This document shows positions 1 through 10,676 of a stretch of 64,000 nucleotides of DNA, piece by piece. Below the pieces are notes generated by a model, which saw only the letters and a list, made by a program, of their open reading frames with translations, was not told the DNA's origin and did no database searches. The stretch's first letter is position 1, and each line of letters opens with the position of its first letter. The stretch lies in NCBI GenBank assembly GCA_032871835.1, contig CM065296.1, positions 18,083,501-18,147,500 of the forward strand, written 5' to 3'. Source of the stretch: Dipteronia dyeriana. Lineage: Eukaryota > Streptophyta > Magnoliopsida > Sapindales > Sapindaceae. The position numbers and the translations under genes are program-made.

Positions 1-249
1 AATATTTTTTGCCGATAATGATTTATCGTCATTATATTTTTCTTTTTTTATCTTTATTTTTTTTTTGTTTTTGCTAAGAGACATATTAAAAATTAAACTT
101 ACTGCACTTTTTTATATTAATTACTATAGATTAATTCAAAAAATTATGAAAAATTATATATATGCATATATATATATATACATATTATAAATATAATAAT
201 AATAATCTAAAATACAAAATCACTTTCTAGAAAATTTGTTGTATATTTT
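1..249. other. AT-rich flank left of R1, no gene
   Basis: Low-complexity AT-rich DNA with homopolymer T runs and a short TA microsatellite near 160-190. The stretch at about 218-248 (CACTTTCTAGAAAA and following bases) reappears with small changes at about 10,820-10,850, just beyond the other end of R1. That suggests R1 landed in a locally duplicated sequence. No coding signal seen. Confidence 0.6.
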
Positions 250-1014
250 ATTAGGTTTGAGTTTGTGTTGGCGTGAATTCCATATCAAAATGATATTTAC
301 TTTTAATGACTTAGATGTTTAGGTTCATGATGATTCAAGCTTCAAGAAAAAATAAACAACAAGTCAAAGCAAGTTCTAAGTCTTCAAAGAGAAAGGATGC
401 GATATGGTTCTACAAAGGTATACTAAGACCTTATCTTTCTCTTACAAGGCTTAGGCACACACACACACACACACACGCACATATCATACATTTTTGTCCC
501 TGCATCGTTGTGCACCTTTATAGGCACACACATACAATTCATTCATATGTGTCCCTGTATTGTTGTGCACCATGTATAACACCTTTACACACTTAAAGAT
601 GAATGCTCATGCATTGGTATGGAAATAACATGTTTTGGAATATGCATGATTGGAAACTATATCTATGTAGTTTGCATTCTAGTGTGAATTGTGTTTGTAT
701 GTGTTTATGTTTGTATAACATGGATATTGAACTTGGGTTTAGTCTTAAATCATTCTTGACTGAGTTTCGGTCATTTCGGTTACTCATACTATTGATTTCA
801 AGTTCAAAATCAAAAGATACTACACTTTCAACTCATGTTTCATACATTGTCTTCATCTTTGTATATCGAGTCGAATTATTATTTTCTGGGTTGAGTATCT
901 TATATATCCATGTCCGTGTGAGAGTTTTGGTTCGTAATCAGTAAACAGATTCGAATTCCGAATTATTAAGCTGGAGAACGGTCGAAGAACGCGAGGGAGC
1001 TCGAGGGGAATGCA

Positions 1015-1115
1015 CCATGGCCAAAAGGCCATGGAGGTGTGCATGCCCGAGATGGCTCGTGGCCATCTCGGATGCACAACCTTGCTGGCCCGAGATGCCC
1101 ACGCGCCATCTCGGG
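1015..1115 (+). promoter_or_regulatory. three consecutive GC-rich hairpins in R1 5' LTR
   Basis: Three inverted repeats follow one another. CCATGGCC and GGCCATGG flank AAAA at 1015-1034. CCGAGATGGC and GCCATCTCGG flank a short loop at about 1048-1070. CCCGAGATG and CATCTCGGG flank about 9 bases near 1089-1115. The same block occurs in the right LTR at about 8853-8955. It is a GC island in an AT-rich element, about 60-150 bp upstream of the TATA-like box. A structural or enhancer role is inference. Confidence 0.6.
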
Positions 1116-1171
1116 GGAGCACTTACAAAGGAGGGAAAAATGGTCTTTTCATCTTTATTCTTTCCTACTTC

Positions 1172-1180
1172 TTTATAAAC
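1172..1180 (+). promoter_or_regulatory. TATA-like box of R1 5' LTR
   Basis: TTTATAAAC is followed by a CT-rich stretch (CTCTCCCTCTCACATTTC), a typical plant core-promoter arrangement. The same box is kept in the right LTR at about 9010-9018. Transcription would start near 1205, placing the U3/R border there. Inferred from sequence only. Confidence 0.5.
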
Positions 1181-2120
1181 TCTCTCCCTCTCACATTTCA
1201 TTTGAAGAAGAAATTCAAATCAAGTGTGCAGAAATTTTCTCTCTAAATTTTCTTACATTCCAAACACCATAACTTCTTCATTTGAACTCTGATTTGAGTG
1301 ATTTGAAGTTGAGAGTGTTTATCTATTCATCCTCCATTGTTTCTCTGAAGGTTTGAGTTAATTTTGCTGCTGTTTTTGGTGCCCAATCGTACAAAAACGG
1401 GACTGCACCTAAATCAACTAAGGTATTGATTTTCTCACTAAGTTTTCTTTTAAAACTTGATCAATTGCCTTAGGTTTTCTTATTCTACATATATTTGTAT
1501 ATTGTGAGTGTTTTGATTTGTATTTTGAACACTTTCAAAGATAGATTGAAGTTCAATTGAAATCATACAAGTTGAGTTAGGTCTTGATTTTGCCTATGTT
1601 ATCACATGTTTAGGATTGTATCGTGCTAGCTTTGATTCTAGGACTATTTTGTGATCTTTGATTGGTTGATTTTGTGAAAAATAGTTCCTCACATGTATTA
1701 GGCTCTCTTGGCCGAAATTCTCACATAATACATGTGCTTATATTCTTTTGAGCTATTCATGTGATTTGTTGAATCTATGATTCGAAATATGCTCTAGAAC
1801 TTATGCTTAGATCTATTTGACTTTGTCATATGATTTTAGCATGTTTTAGGTTTTTGTGATTTAAACTTGATTTTGTGATTTGTTGATCATATCTTGTGAT
1901 TCAAGTTTAGATATATGCATGAATCTAGTTTGTAATTAATGTTGAACATATCTTACAAAATCTAGATTGATTTCACATGCATGATTAACTAGACTATATG
2001 TGATTTGTGCATTCATGTTCATGTCTAGAATTTTCCATAGGATGTGTTGATCATAGCATTCTATGTTGCGTGCTTGTTTGCGTTTTGCATTCATGATCAC
2101 GTAGATGCCTTGTGAGAAGG

Positions 2121-2418
2121 AAGTCTTGACAATAGGTGTGAGACCTATGGTGTTGAGCAAGAAGTCTTGGCGAGAGGTGTGAAGCCTTGGATTGTCGAGC
2201 AAGGAAGTCTTGGCTAGAGGCGTGAAGCCTTGGATAGACGAGCAAGAAGTCTTGCCTAGAGTTGGGAGAACTCGGATAGGTGAGCAAGGAAGTCTTGACT
2301 ATAGTCGGGAAGACTTGGATAGTTGAGCAAGAAGTCTTGCCTTGGGTTGTGAAGATCCGGATAAGGTGAGCAAGGAAGTCTTGACAAGAGGTGTGAAGCT
2401 TCGGATTGTTGAGCATAG
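2121..2418 (+). repeat. 42/43-bp tandem repeat, 7 copies, in R1 5' LTR
   Basis: Copies begin with AAGTCTTG at 2121, 2162, 2205, 2247, 2290, 2332 and 2376, a spacing of 41-44 bp. Alternate units end in GAGCAAG and GAGCAAGG, giving a higher-order dimer of about 85 bp. The array is present in the right LTR too (from 9957), so it predates the insertion. It lies downstream of the predicted transcription start. Confidence 0.9.
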
Positions 2419-2879
2419 GGCGACAACTTCTAGAGTAGGATATGAGGGTAGTTTCTAGGTGAAGAGGTCAGTAGAGAGATTGTACTTGTCTTATCTACTA
2501 GTGGATTTTGTTTGCCGGTAGCTGCTAGCCCGTGGATGTTTCCTCTTCGGAGGTTTACCACGTTATATCTTGTGTCAACTTTTATCTATCCCTATCTCTT
2601 TAATATTTGTATTGTGGATATAACTTTTTATGTATGTTGACTTCCTCTATATTATATTGATTGTGTATGTGTAACAATTACTTGTTTGTATCACACTTTA
2701 CTTGTGTTTATATATTTATTAATTGTCTTTAATTAATATATATATATATATATATTGTGATACAAGCAATCTAGAGGGACAAACTTTTGTTTGTTTCTAA
2801 GGGAGTCGAAAAAGGTGACTAACCTATTCACCCCCCTCTAGGTTAGCCTTAAGCATTTAACCGTGATTGTATTTTCAAT

Positions 2880-2891
2880 TGGTATCAGAAC
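2880..2891 (+). other. R1 primer binding site
   Basis: TGGTATCAGAAC starts two bases after the LTR end. It matches the usual plant Copia site TGGTATCAGAGC, complementary to the 3' end of initiator methionine tRNA, except for one base (A for G at position 11). Confidence 0.85.
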
Positions 2892-2961
2892 AGGACACTA
2901 GATTGCACTTAGTATGAGTCTGGGGTGATACTTTCACAGCTTTTGCAAGGCGTTTGAAGTC

Positions 2962-3750
2962 ATGGGTTTACAAGATGATGTAATGGCGAAAGGTGCCTCA
3001 AATACTAGGCTATCATTACTTCGTGGCACTTACTATGGGTATTGGAAGTTGAGGATGAAAGCCTACATTCGTTATATTGTTGAAAGGGCTTGGATGGTAG
3101 TTGAAGATGGTTATAGTCCTTTTACCAAGGTTCAAGAGGATGGAACCATGATACTCAAGCCAAGGAGTGAATGGACAACGAATGAGTTTGAGGTTGCTAA
3201 ATGGCACCATCATGCTATGAATGCCATCTTTGGAGGAGTTGATGGGCATCAATTCTCCTACATTCAAAATCTTGAACCCGTAAAGGAAGCTTGGGATACT
3301 CTCCAAGTTACTAATGAAGGAACCTTAGCGGTGAAGAAATTGAGGTTTCAAATGTTGGCATCACAATTTGAAGGTTTAAGTATGGGTGAGGAAGAAAAGT
3401 TCGAAGACTTCCAATTCCGGCTTCTTAATATAGCTAACCAATGTAATGCACTTGGAGTACCTATCTCAGAAGAGCGTTTAAATTGGAAAATCCTTAGGTC
3501 TCTTCCTAAGAGAATCAAATCAAAGGTGACGGCCATTGAGGATAGTATGAATATTGATGAGTTGCTTGGGTCTCTCCAAACTTATGAGATGTGCTTGAAG
3601 CCAAAGATAAAGAGTAAGGGAATTGCCCTTAATGCTATTGAGGATGAGAGTGATGATGAAAATGAAGAAATGGCACTATTGGTTAGAAGGTTCAAGAAGT
3701 TTCTAAAAAAGGATGCCAAGCCTAAAGGCAAGTATTCTAAGGAAAAATGA
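2962..3750 (+). CDS. gag: R1 gag, N-terminal part (UBN2-like)
   Basis: A 262-codon open frame starting MGLQDDVMAKG, 70 bp after the primer site. It matches the layout of SIRE-type Copia gag: a WKLRMKAYI-like start, a central UBN2-type helical region with AWDTLQ, a KFEDFQ...LLNI segment and a LPKRIKSKVTAIED segment, then the acidic DESDDENEEMALLVRRFKKFLKK just before the zinc knuckle. The product would form the virus-like particle that packages element RNA. A TGA at 3748-3750 cuts it off from the zinc-knuckle part, which continues in frame after the stop. The Met is chosen because it is the first long-frame ATG after the primer site. The family assignment is from general resemblance, not from a search. 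Confidence 0.85.
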   Translation: MGLQDDVMAKGASNTRLSLLRGTYYGYWKLRMKAYIRYIVERAWMVVEDGYSPFTKVQEDGTMILKPRSEWTTNEFEVAKWHHHAMNAIFGGVDGHQFSYIQNLEPVKEAWDTLQVTNEGTLAVKKLRFQMLASQFEGLSMGEEEKFEDFQFRLLNIANQCNALGVPISEERLNWKILRSLPKRIKSKVTAIEDSMNIDELLGSLQTYEMCLKPKIKSKGIALNAIEDESDDENEEMALLVRRFKKFLKKDAKPKGKYSKEK

Positions 3751-3777
3751 GTCAAGAGAACATCATCTCCAAGGATT

Positions 3778-4268
3778 GTGAAGAATAGTCAAGCCATGAA
3801 CAAGAAAGAGGTTCAATGCTATAATTGTCAAGGTTTTGGTCACTTTTCTAGAAGCCATCTAAGAAAGACAAAAAAGGCAAAGTGTTGGCGGCTTCTTCGA
3901 GTGATGATAATTCTAATGACAATGAGAGCTCTTGTTGTGAGTCTTCAAGTGATGAAGAGTTGGTGAACAACTTTGTAGCTCTAATGGCTTCTCATTCTTT
4001 ACTAGATGTTGGTAGTACAATATCTCTGAACAAGAACCTTGATGCAAATCATGATAGAAGTTCTAGTTCCTTTCTTACTAATCTTGAGTTGTTGAAAAAG
4101 ATAGAAAATCTTGAAGAAGCTAGAGACAATGCTCAAAGAGAAGTAGTTGAGAAGGATGATTTGATCAAGAAGCAACTAGATGAGTTTGTGGTTGTTACTT
4201 GTAGACTTCTTGGTGAAAAAGGTGATATTGTGAAGAAGTTTAGAGAACTTGAAATGACAAACCTTTAG
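3778..4268 (+). pseudogene. gag: R1 gag, zinc-knuckle and acidic linker (frameshifted)
   Basis: Continuation of gag. The first knuckle reads CYNCQGFGHFSRSH at about 3816-3857, so the last metal ligand is His instead of Cys (CCHH rather than CCHC). A frameshift near 3870-3890 moves the reading into the frame starting MLAASSSDDNSNDNE, an acidic serine-rich stretch followed by a predicted coiled coil (LLKKIENLEEARDNAQREVVEKDD). It ends at a TAG near 4266. This order is typical of SIRE-type gag. Together with the TGA at 3748 it shows that gag is no longer one frame. Confidence 0.75.
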
Positions 4269-4354
4269 AAGGATAATGTGATATCTTCTTTGAGGAAGAG
4301 AGAATAAGAATAGATGGAAGAGATAGACAGGCTAAGGAGGCCATCAAAGACTTA

Positions 4355-4981
4355 ATGAATGATTCGGTAAGTGTGCCTAGTGTTAGGAATCTTGTTAACT
4401 CTCATAGTGGTGAAGACGACTTGGTAGTTGAAGAGGAGCTCTTGGAAGCACCACTTCGTATTCACTTTGATGAAGTCGTGATTTCTAACAAGCCACACAA
4501 GAAGAGAAGATCAAAAACCAAAAAGAAGTTGGTGAACAAGGTATCTTTGCAAACTCCTAGTGAAGCTAGTTCAACTCCAAAAGGTACAATCTCATCTTTT
4601 ATTCCAATTTGTCATTATTGCAACACAATAGGTCACATTAAGCCTAGGTGTTATAAATATATTGAAAAATGCAAATTAGGAAATGAATCTAGGGATATGG
4701 AGATTAAACTTCAACTTGAACATGCTAAGACTTTGAAAGTTGAGAAACATGATAATGTTGCTAAGCATGAGAAAAAGTTGTGGAGTGGAAAGAATTCTAA
4801 TCTTGTTCAACTTGACAAAGCTTGTGTTAAAAATGTTAAGGAAGAGTGTGTTAATGATATTCTTTTTAATCAAGTCAGTCTTTACTATAGATTTAACATT
4901 GTTGTCAATGATGATATTGGAAATGTTTGTGTAGGTACACCCAAGAACAAGTGGTTCAAGGGTGAGTGCTCTTATCACTAA
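4355..4981 (+). CDS. gag: R1 gag C-terminal part with second zinc knuckle
   Basis: A 208-codon frame with a basic stretch (KPHKKRRSKTKKK, about residues 47-59) and a canonical CCHC knuckle, CHYCNTIGHIKPRC, at about residues 85-98. In intact SIRE-type elements this segment joins gag to the protease, and a KxxW motif before the catalytic Asp-Ser-Gly follows it. Here GTPKNKWFKGECSYH is followed directly by a stop at 4979-4981 and no protease motif appears downstream. It was probably once one frame with the preceding gag segments. Confidence 0.75.
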   Translation: MNDSVSVPSVRNLVNSHSGEDDLVVEEELLEAPLRIHFDEVVISNKPHKKRRSKTKKKLVNKVSLQTPSEASSTPKGTISSFIPICHYCNTIGHIKPRCYKYIEKCKLGNESRDMEIKLQLEHAKTLKVEKHDNVAKHEKKLWSGKNSNLVQLDKACVKNVKEECVNDILFNQVSLYYRFNIVVNDDIGNVCVGTPKNKWFKGECSYH

Positions 4982-6583
4982 AATAAGAAGCACATTTGAG
5001 ATAGCTTTGAGGCTATGTATCAATTGTGCTGAGAATTCTTGCTTGCTAGCTTTGAATACTCCATCTATTGATATGAACTTGGTTATCTCACATTATGTTG
5101 TTATGATGGTCAAAATTTGTTGATTAACTTTGAAGAAGTTCTTTTGTTATATGTGTTGATTGAGTTGAGATGTTATGCTTTTTATACTCTTGTTGTGAAA
5201 CATTGTCAACTTGGTGTCATGAGGACATTCAAGGCAAGAGTGCTCATAAAAAGGGCGGAAGTATGATATTTGGTGAATATAATGTGCAAAAAGGTATCTC
5301 TATACTTTAATGCATATTCTCTTAGATATTCATCTTTTGACTCAATTTTTGACATACATCTCATAGCATGTCATATTAGATAATTTTGTATAGCATATAT
5401 ATGGTTCTTATTGACATTTGCTATTTTAGGATCTAATAGTGATATTGTTCACATTGATCTTAACTTTGATGATTGTTTGTATATAGTATATTGAGTGGCA
5501 TTACTTTTGAAAATATGAGCTTCATATTCTTTGAAAGCTACTCATTAGAGAAGTATTGATCTTGAATAAGTCTCTACTTATTGGTCTTGAATAAGTATTA
5601 AGGTTGAGTTTACTAATATGTAAACATTGGATACACCTTGAAGTTTTTGTGCTTAAGTACATTTAAAATGACCTATGGTTAGTATCCATTTTGCTTCGGC
5701 AATTACATAGAACTCAACGAGCACCTTTATAAAAAAGGCTACACACATTGGTTGTGAAAGCAACCCAATGTTGGAAAGAGCTACACCATTGTGATGAGTG
5801 AAAGCCGTCATGAAGTGAATTTTGGTTTATGTAAAAAAAAAAGGAAAAATCAGAGAAGTGTTGAAATGAAATCATAAAAAAAATCTTTGATTCAAAACCT
5901 AAAAAGAAAAGAAGGAAGGCTTAAAAAGAAGTTTAGTTGAAAATCAAATGAGCTAGGGTTGAAAAACATAAATGGAATGACGAGCCATATGCACACACAC
6001 GCTCATATGTTGAAATCTATTCTCTTAATGGAAAAAATTCTGGATGATATTCGGTTTGACTTTTCATGGAAAAAGCTTAAGATGAATAATTGTTAAAAAT
6101 TGTTTGCATATTGATTATCAAACTACTTCTTGATATATATTTGAAGCATATCTCTCTCACACACACACACTTTGTTTATGAGTATGATGATATCTTTGCA
6201 ATTGTTGAAGAATTATGAGAGAACTTGAAAAATCTTTGTGTATCTGTCTTAGCATATGAAGCTTATTTTTTTGATATTTCTTCAAATTGCTTGAATGTGT
6301 GATTGTGTGAATATCTTTGTGAACTCTATGCTATCATTGATTTTAGTTATAGCATTTATCAAGGGGGAGCATTGTATGCTAGACATTGTTCTCTTTTATG
6401 ATATGTTCACATGCTTCATTTTGTTACATGCTGGCATACTTTGACTTAATGATACTTGTAAGATATTACTCACTATCTTTGTCTTGCATGATGATTCATT
6501 ATTAAGTCATATGTCATTGTTTTATATATTTGTGACTAATAAGTTTGTTTTGTCTTTCACTCACTTTTGTATGTTTATAGCAT
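4982..6583 (+). other. R1 central region with no recognisable pol
   Basis: In a complete Copia element protease, integrase, RT and RNase H would fill about 3.5 kb here. Instead 1.6 kb of AT-rich DNA is broken by stops in all frames. It has purine-rich runs near 5250 (AAAAAGGGCGGAAG) and 6361 (AAGGGGGAGC) that resemble the polypurine or GGGGGAG signatures of SIRE 3' regions, and CA microsatellites near 5995 and 6160. No YxDD, HHCC or D-S-G motif was seen. Confidence 0.6.
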
Positions 6584-7663
6584 CTTATTTCACAAGAACA
6601 AATAGGAAGAACTAAAGTTACCGGAAGTGGAAATCAATCGAATCCTATTGTGAAAGCCAAGTCAACCTCTAAGGGATCCAAAGCTTCAAGGTCAAAGGAT
6701 TTAGGGACCTTTGCAACTAATAAGATATTTCAAGAGAGAGGCATTGACTTAGGTAAATGGAAAGATTCTTATGTTCTTAAATGCATTAAGGATAGAAATT
6801 AAGAATCTTGGGTGAGCATGCTAGGAATAGTGAATGACACTATTGTTAAAGAATTTTATCATGTATATAGAGAAAGTGTCACCTTATTGGATGCTTTGAT
6901 GGATATTAGGGGTGTTGTGTTTAGAGTTAACCCGGTAAACATTAACAAGTTTCTTGGGCTATCTAGTGATATTGATTCAAACTTTCTAGATATTGATGTC
7001 ATTAAGAATCTTAATATCATGGGTCGAACTCTATGTGACAATGCTTCTTTTGAGTGGAAAGGTAGAGCATATATTAATCAACATGAGTTAACTAAGGCAA
7101 GTGCATTTTGGCATCTTTTCATTTGCAAAAATATTATTGGATCTTCGAATTCAACCGAGTTGAATAAAGACAATATCAAAATAGTATATGCCTTGGTGAC
7201 TAATCAACCTATAAACCTTGGGGATTTGCTTATGTTTTATTAGGATAATGCGGCTTTCTCAAGTAGAGGAGATAAGAAGCTTGCATTACCGAGGTTTATA
7301 ACTTCTTTGTGTTTAGCTCGTGATGTTCAAAGTAGTGGAGATGATATGTTGGTACAACCCTTGGAAAAGTAGAGTGATAAACGTGTGTCATACATGTCAT
7401 ATAAGGATAAGGGTAAGACATGTGATACTTTTGGACTATTTAGTAGTTCACAAGTTGATTGTCGAGTGACTAGCATGAACATTTTTCCAGATTGGGCTTT
7501 ACATTTGAAGAAGAAGGTTGATGAGCTTAGTGCTATAGTTGAAAAACAAGATGCTAGAATAAAAGAGTTGGAGGAGTGTATTGCATCAAGTTCAAGACCA
7601 CCTCTCAAGCATTATGTTAGGTCAACTACACGCACATCTTTCTTTGGTGGATCTAGTAGCTAG
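6584..7663 (+). pseudogene. R1 PTPD-like ORF plus coiled coil (broken)
   Basis: One frame, broken by in-frame stops near 6800, 7241 and 7370, can be read over about 360 codons. It has a basic Ser/Lys-rich start, then RGIDLGKWKDSYVLKCIKD, then VKEFYHVYRESV, DIRGVVFRVNPVNINKFLGL and an ALVTNQPINLGDLL segment. This order (VREFYxN, RGxxxxF, INxFLGL) resembles the plant-only putative plant transposon protein domain PF20167. The last 90 codons (7385-7663) hold a coiled coil, KKKVDELSAIVEKQDARIKEL. The longest uninterrupted piece is 6812-7243. Its role is unknown. In this element it occupies the place downstream of pol where SIRE elements carry an extra or env-like ORF. The domain call is from memory and a profile search would settle it. 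Confidence 0.65.
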
Positions 7664-8050
7664 TATTCAAGTCTCATGGTATGTTTCTTACCTTTTGGCA
7701 TCATTTCATGTCAAAAAGGGGGAGAAAGAGTTGTTAAGAGTTGCTAGTTACTTAGTTTGTTTTTTATGTTGTTTTTGTGAACTTTTGAACTTTCAATGGC
7801 TTGTAATAATTAGTCTTAAGATTTGGTTAATAATTCTTGTATTTGGCATGTATTGAGGGGGAGATACATGTATTTGTAGACTTAATTGTATATTCTTAAC
7901 CATATTATAAGTTGCCATTTGTTGTTTTTCTCTTGTGTGTGCATTGTGCTTTGAGATGATTTGTAGGTTACTTCAAGAGAAGATCAAGATGAAGTTCAAG
8001 AGTTGGTGAAGATTAGTTATTGGAATCTTACTCATAGTAATGTGAGGGAG
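7664..8050 (+). other. R1 3' untranslated region with polypurine tracts
   Basis: Non-coding DNA with AAAAAGGGGGAGAAAGAG at about 7714-7731 and GAGGGGGAGATAC at about 7855-7867, and GAGGGAG immediately before TGATTTTGTGACC at 8051. The last is the best candidate for the polypurine tract priming plus-strand synthesis; the earlier GGGGGAG runs are common in SIRE-like 3' regions. Confidence 0.5.
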
Positions 8051-9956
8051 TGATTTTGTGACCTATCTTCATTTTTATATTTGTAGTAAATGTATAGGTG
8101 TTTTGACATGGAATTTGCCAAATGGAGAATTCCATATAAAAATGATGTTTACTTGTAATGACTTAGTTGTTTAGGTTCATGATAATTCAAGCTTCAAGGA
8201 AGAAGAAACAACAAGTCAAAGCAAGTTCTAAGTCTTCAAAGAGAAAGGATGCAATATGGTTTTACAAATGTATACTAAGACCTTATATATCTCTTACAAG
8301 GCTTAGGCACACACACACATGTCATACATTTGTGTCCCTGCATCGTTGTGTACCTTTATAGGCACACATATACAATTCATTCATATGTGTCCCTGTATTG
8401 TTGTGCACCATGCATAACACATTCACACACTTAAAGATGAATGCTCATGCATTGGTATGGAAATAACATGTTTTGGAATACGCATGATTGGAAACTATCT
8501 CTATGTAGTTTGCATTCTAGTGTGAATTGTGTTTGTGTGTGTATATGTTTGTATAATATGGATATTGAACTTGTATTTAGTCTTAAATCATTCTTGATTG
8601 AGTTTCGGTCATTTCGGTTACTCGTACTATAGATTTCAAGTTCAAAGTCAAAAGATTCTACAATTTCAACTCATGTTTCATACATTGCCTTCGTCTTCAT
8701 ATATAGAGTCGAATTATTATTTTTTGGGTTGAGTATCTTATATTTCCATGTCCGTGTGAGAGTTACGGTTTGTAATCCATAAACAAATTCAAATTCCGAG
8801 TTCGGAGGCCGGAGAACGGTCGAAGAACGCGAGGGAGCGCGGAGGGAATGCACCATGGCCAAAAGGCCATGGAGGTGTGCATGCCCGAGATGGCGCGTGG
8901 CCATCTCGGCTGCACAACCTTGCTGGCCTGAGATGCCCATGTGCCATCTCGGGGGAGCACTTACAAAGGAGGGCAAAATGGTCTTTTCATCTTTCTTCTT
9001 TCCCACTCCTTTATAAACTTTCTCCCTCTCACATTTCATTCTAAGAAGAAATTCAAATCAAGTGTGCAGAAATTTTCTCTCTAAATTTTCTCAGCTTCCA
9101 AACACCATAACTTGTTCATTTGAACTCTGATTTGAGTGATACGATGTTGAGAGTGTTCATCTATTCATCCTCCATCTTTTCTCTAGAGGTTTGAGTTAAT
9201 TTTGCTACTTTGTTTGGTGTCTAATCATACAAAAACGGGACTGCACATAAATCAACTAAGGTATTGATTTTCTCTCTAAGTTCTCTTTTAAAACTTGATA
9301 AATTGCCTTGGGTTTTATTTTCTACATATATTTGTATATTGTGAGTGTTTTGATTTGTGTTTTGAACACCTTCAAAGCTAAATTGAATTTCAATTGAAAT
9401 CATACATGTTGAGTTAGGTTTTGATTTTGTCTATGTTATCACATGTTTGGGATTGTATTGTCAAGTTTTGATTCTAGGACTATTTTGTGATCTTTGATTT
9501 ATTGATTTTTTGAAAATTAGTTCCTCAAAAGTATTAGGCTCTTTTGGCCGAAATTCTCACATAATACATGTGCTTATGTTCTTTTGAGCTATTCATGTGA
9601 TTTGTTGAATCTATGATTAGAAATATGCTCTAGAACTTATGCTTAGATCTATTTGACTTTGTCATAAGATTTTAGCATGTTTTAGGTTTTTGTGATTTAA
9701 ACTTGATCTTGTGATTTGTTGATCATATCTTGTGATTCAAGTTTAGATATATGCATGAATCTAGTTTGTGATTAATGTTGAACATATCTTACATAATCTA
9801 GATTGATTTCACATGCATGATTAACTAGACTATATGTGATTTGTGCATTCATGCTCATGTCTAGTATTTTCCATAGGATGTGTTGATCATAGCATTCTAT
9901 GTTGCGTGCTTGTTTGCGTTTTACATTCATGATCACCTAGATGCCTTGTGAGAAAG

Positions 9957-10250
9957 AAGTCTTGACAATAGGTGTGAGACCTATGGTGTTGAACAAGAAG
10001 TCTTGGCAAGAGGTGTTAAGCCTTGGATTATCGAGAAAGGAAGTCTTGGCTAGAGGTGTGAAGCCTTGGATAGTAGAGCAAGAAGTCTTGCCTAGAGTTG
10101 GGAGAACTCGGATAGGTGAGCAAGGAAGTCTTGACTAGAGTCGGGAAGACTCGGATAGTTGAGCAAGAAGTCTTGCCTTAGGTTGTGAAGATCCGGATAA
10201 GGTGAGCAAGGAAGTCTTGACAAGAGGTGTGAAGCCTCGGATTGTTAAGC
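9957..10250 (+). repeat. 42/43-bp tandem repeat in R1 3' LTR
   Basis: Same seven-copy AAGTCTTG array as in the 5' LTR, with copy 1 at 9957 and copy 2 at 9998. Copy number is unchanged between the LTRs, so no expansion has happened since insertion. Confidence 0.85.
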
Positions 10251-10656
10251 ATAGGGCGGCAACTTCTAGAGTAGGATAGGAGGGGAGTTTCTAGGTGAAG
10301 AGGTCACTTGAGAGATTGTACTTGTCTTATCTACTAGTGGATTTTGTTTGCCGGTGGCTGCTAGCCTGTGGATGTTTCCTCTTCGGAGGTTTACCACGCT
10401 ATATCTTGTGTCAACTTTTCTCTATCCCTATCTCTTTATTATTTGTATTATGGATAGAACTTTTTATGTATGTTGACTTTCTCTTTTTAATATTGATTGT
10501 GTATGTGTAACAATTACTTGTTTGTATCACACTTTACTTGTATTTATATATTGATTAATTGTCTTTAATTAATATATATATTGTGATACAAACAATCTAG
10601 AGGGACAAACTTTTGTTTGTTTCTAAAGGAGTCGAAAAAGGTGTCTAACCTATTCA

Positions 10657-10676
10657 CCCCCCCCCCCCCCCCCCCC
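10657..10676 (+). repeat. poly-C tract of 20 in R1 3' LTR
   Basis: Twenty C residues followed by TTCCCCTCTAGG, where the 5' LTR has CCCCCCTCTAGG. The conserved CACCCCCCTCTAGG is a common end signature of SIRE/Opie-type LTRs. Either real slippage expansion or an assembly or sequencing artefact. Confidence 0.8.

Larger units (their letters stand above)
250..2877 (+). repeat. R1 5' LTR
   Basis: Clear homology to the right LTR begins at about position 275 (GAATTCCATAT) and runs to the CA at 2876-2877, two bases before the primer site. In order it contains a CA microsatellite near 459-480, three GC-rich hairpins (1015-1110), a TATA-like box (1172-1180) and seven tandem repeats of about 42 bp (2121-2418). 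The C run near its end is 6 bases, against 20 in the 3' copy. The first few dozen bases do not match the start expected for the right LTR, so the 5' edge may be truncated. Confidence 0.85.

Noticed and set aside
459..480. CA repeats here and near 5,995, 6,160, 42,020 and 49,240 as CRISPR or functional arrays
   Set aside because: Simple dinucleotide microsatellites without spacers.
853..1201. Minus-strand frames in R1 LTR and their copies near 8671-9039
   Set aside because: They follow the GC-rich hairpin block; both LTRs share them because LTRs are copies, so conservation says nothing about coding.
7327..7608. Minus-strand 93-codon frame over the PTPD-like ORF
   Set aside because: Shadow of the coiled-coil reading on the plus strand.
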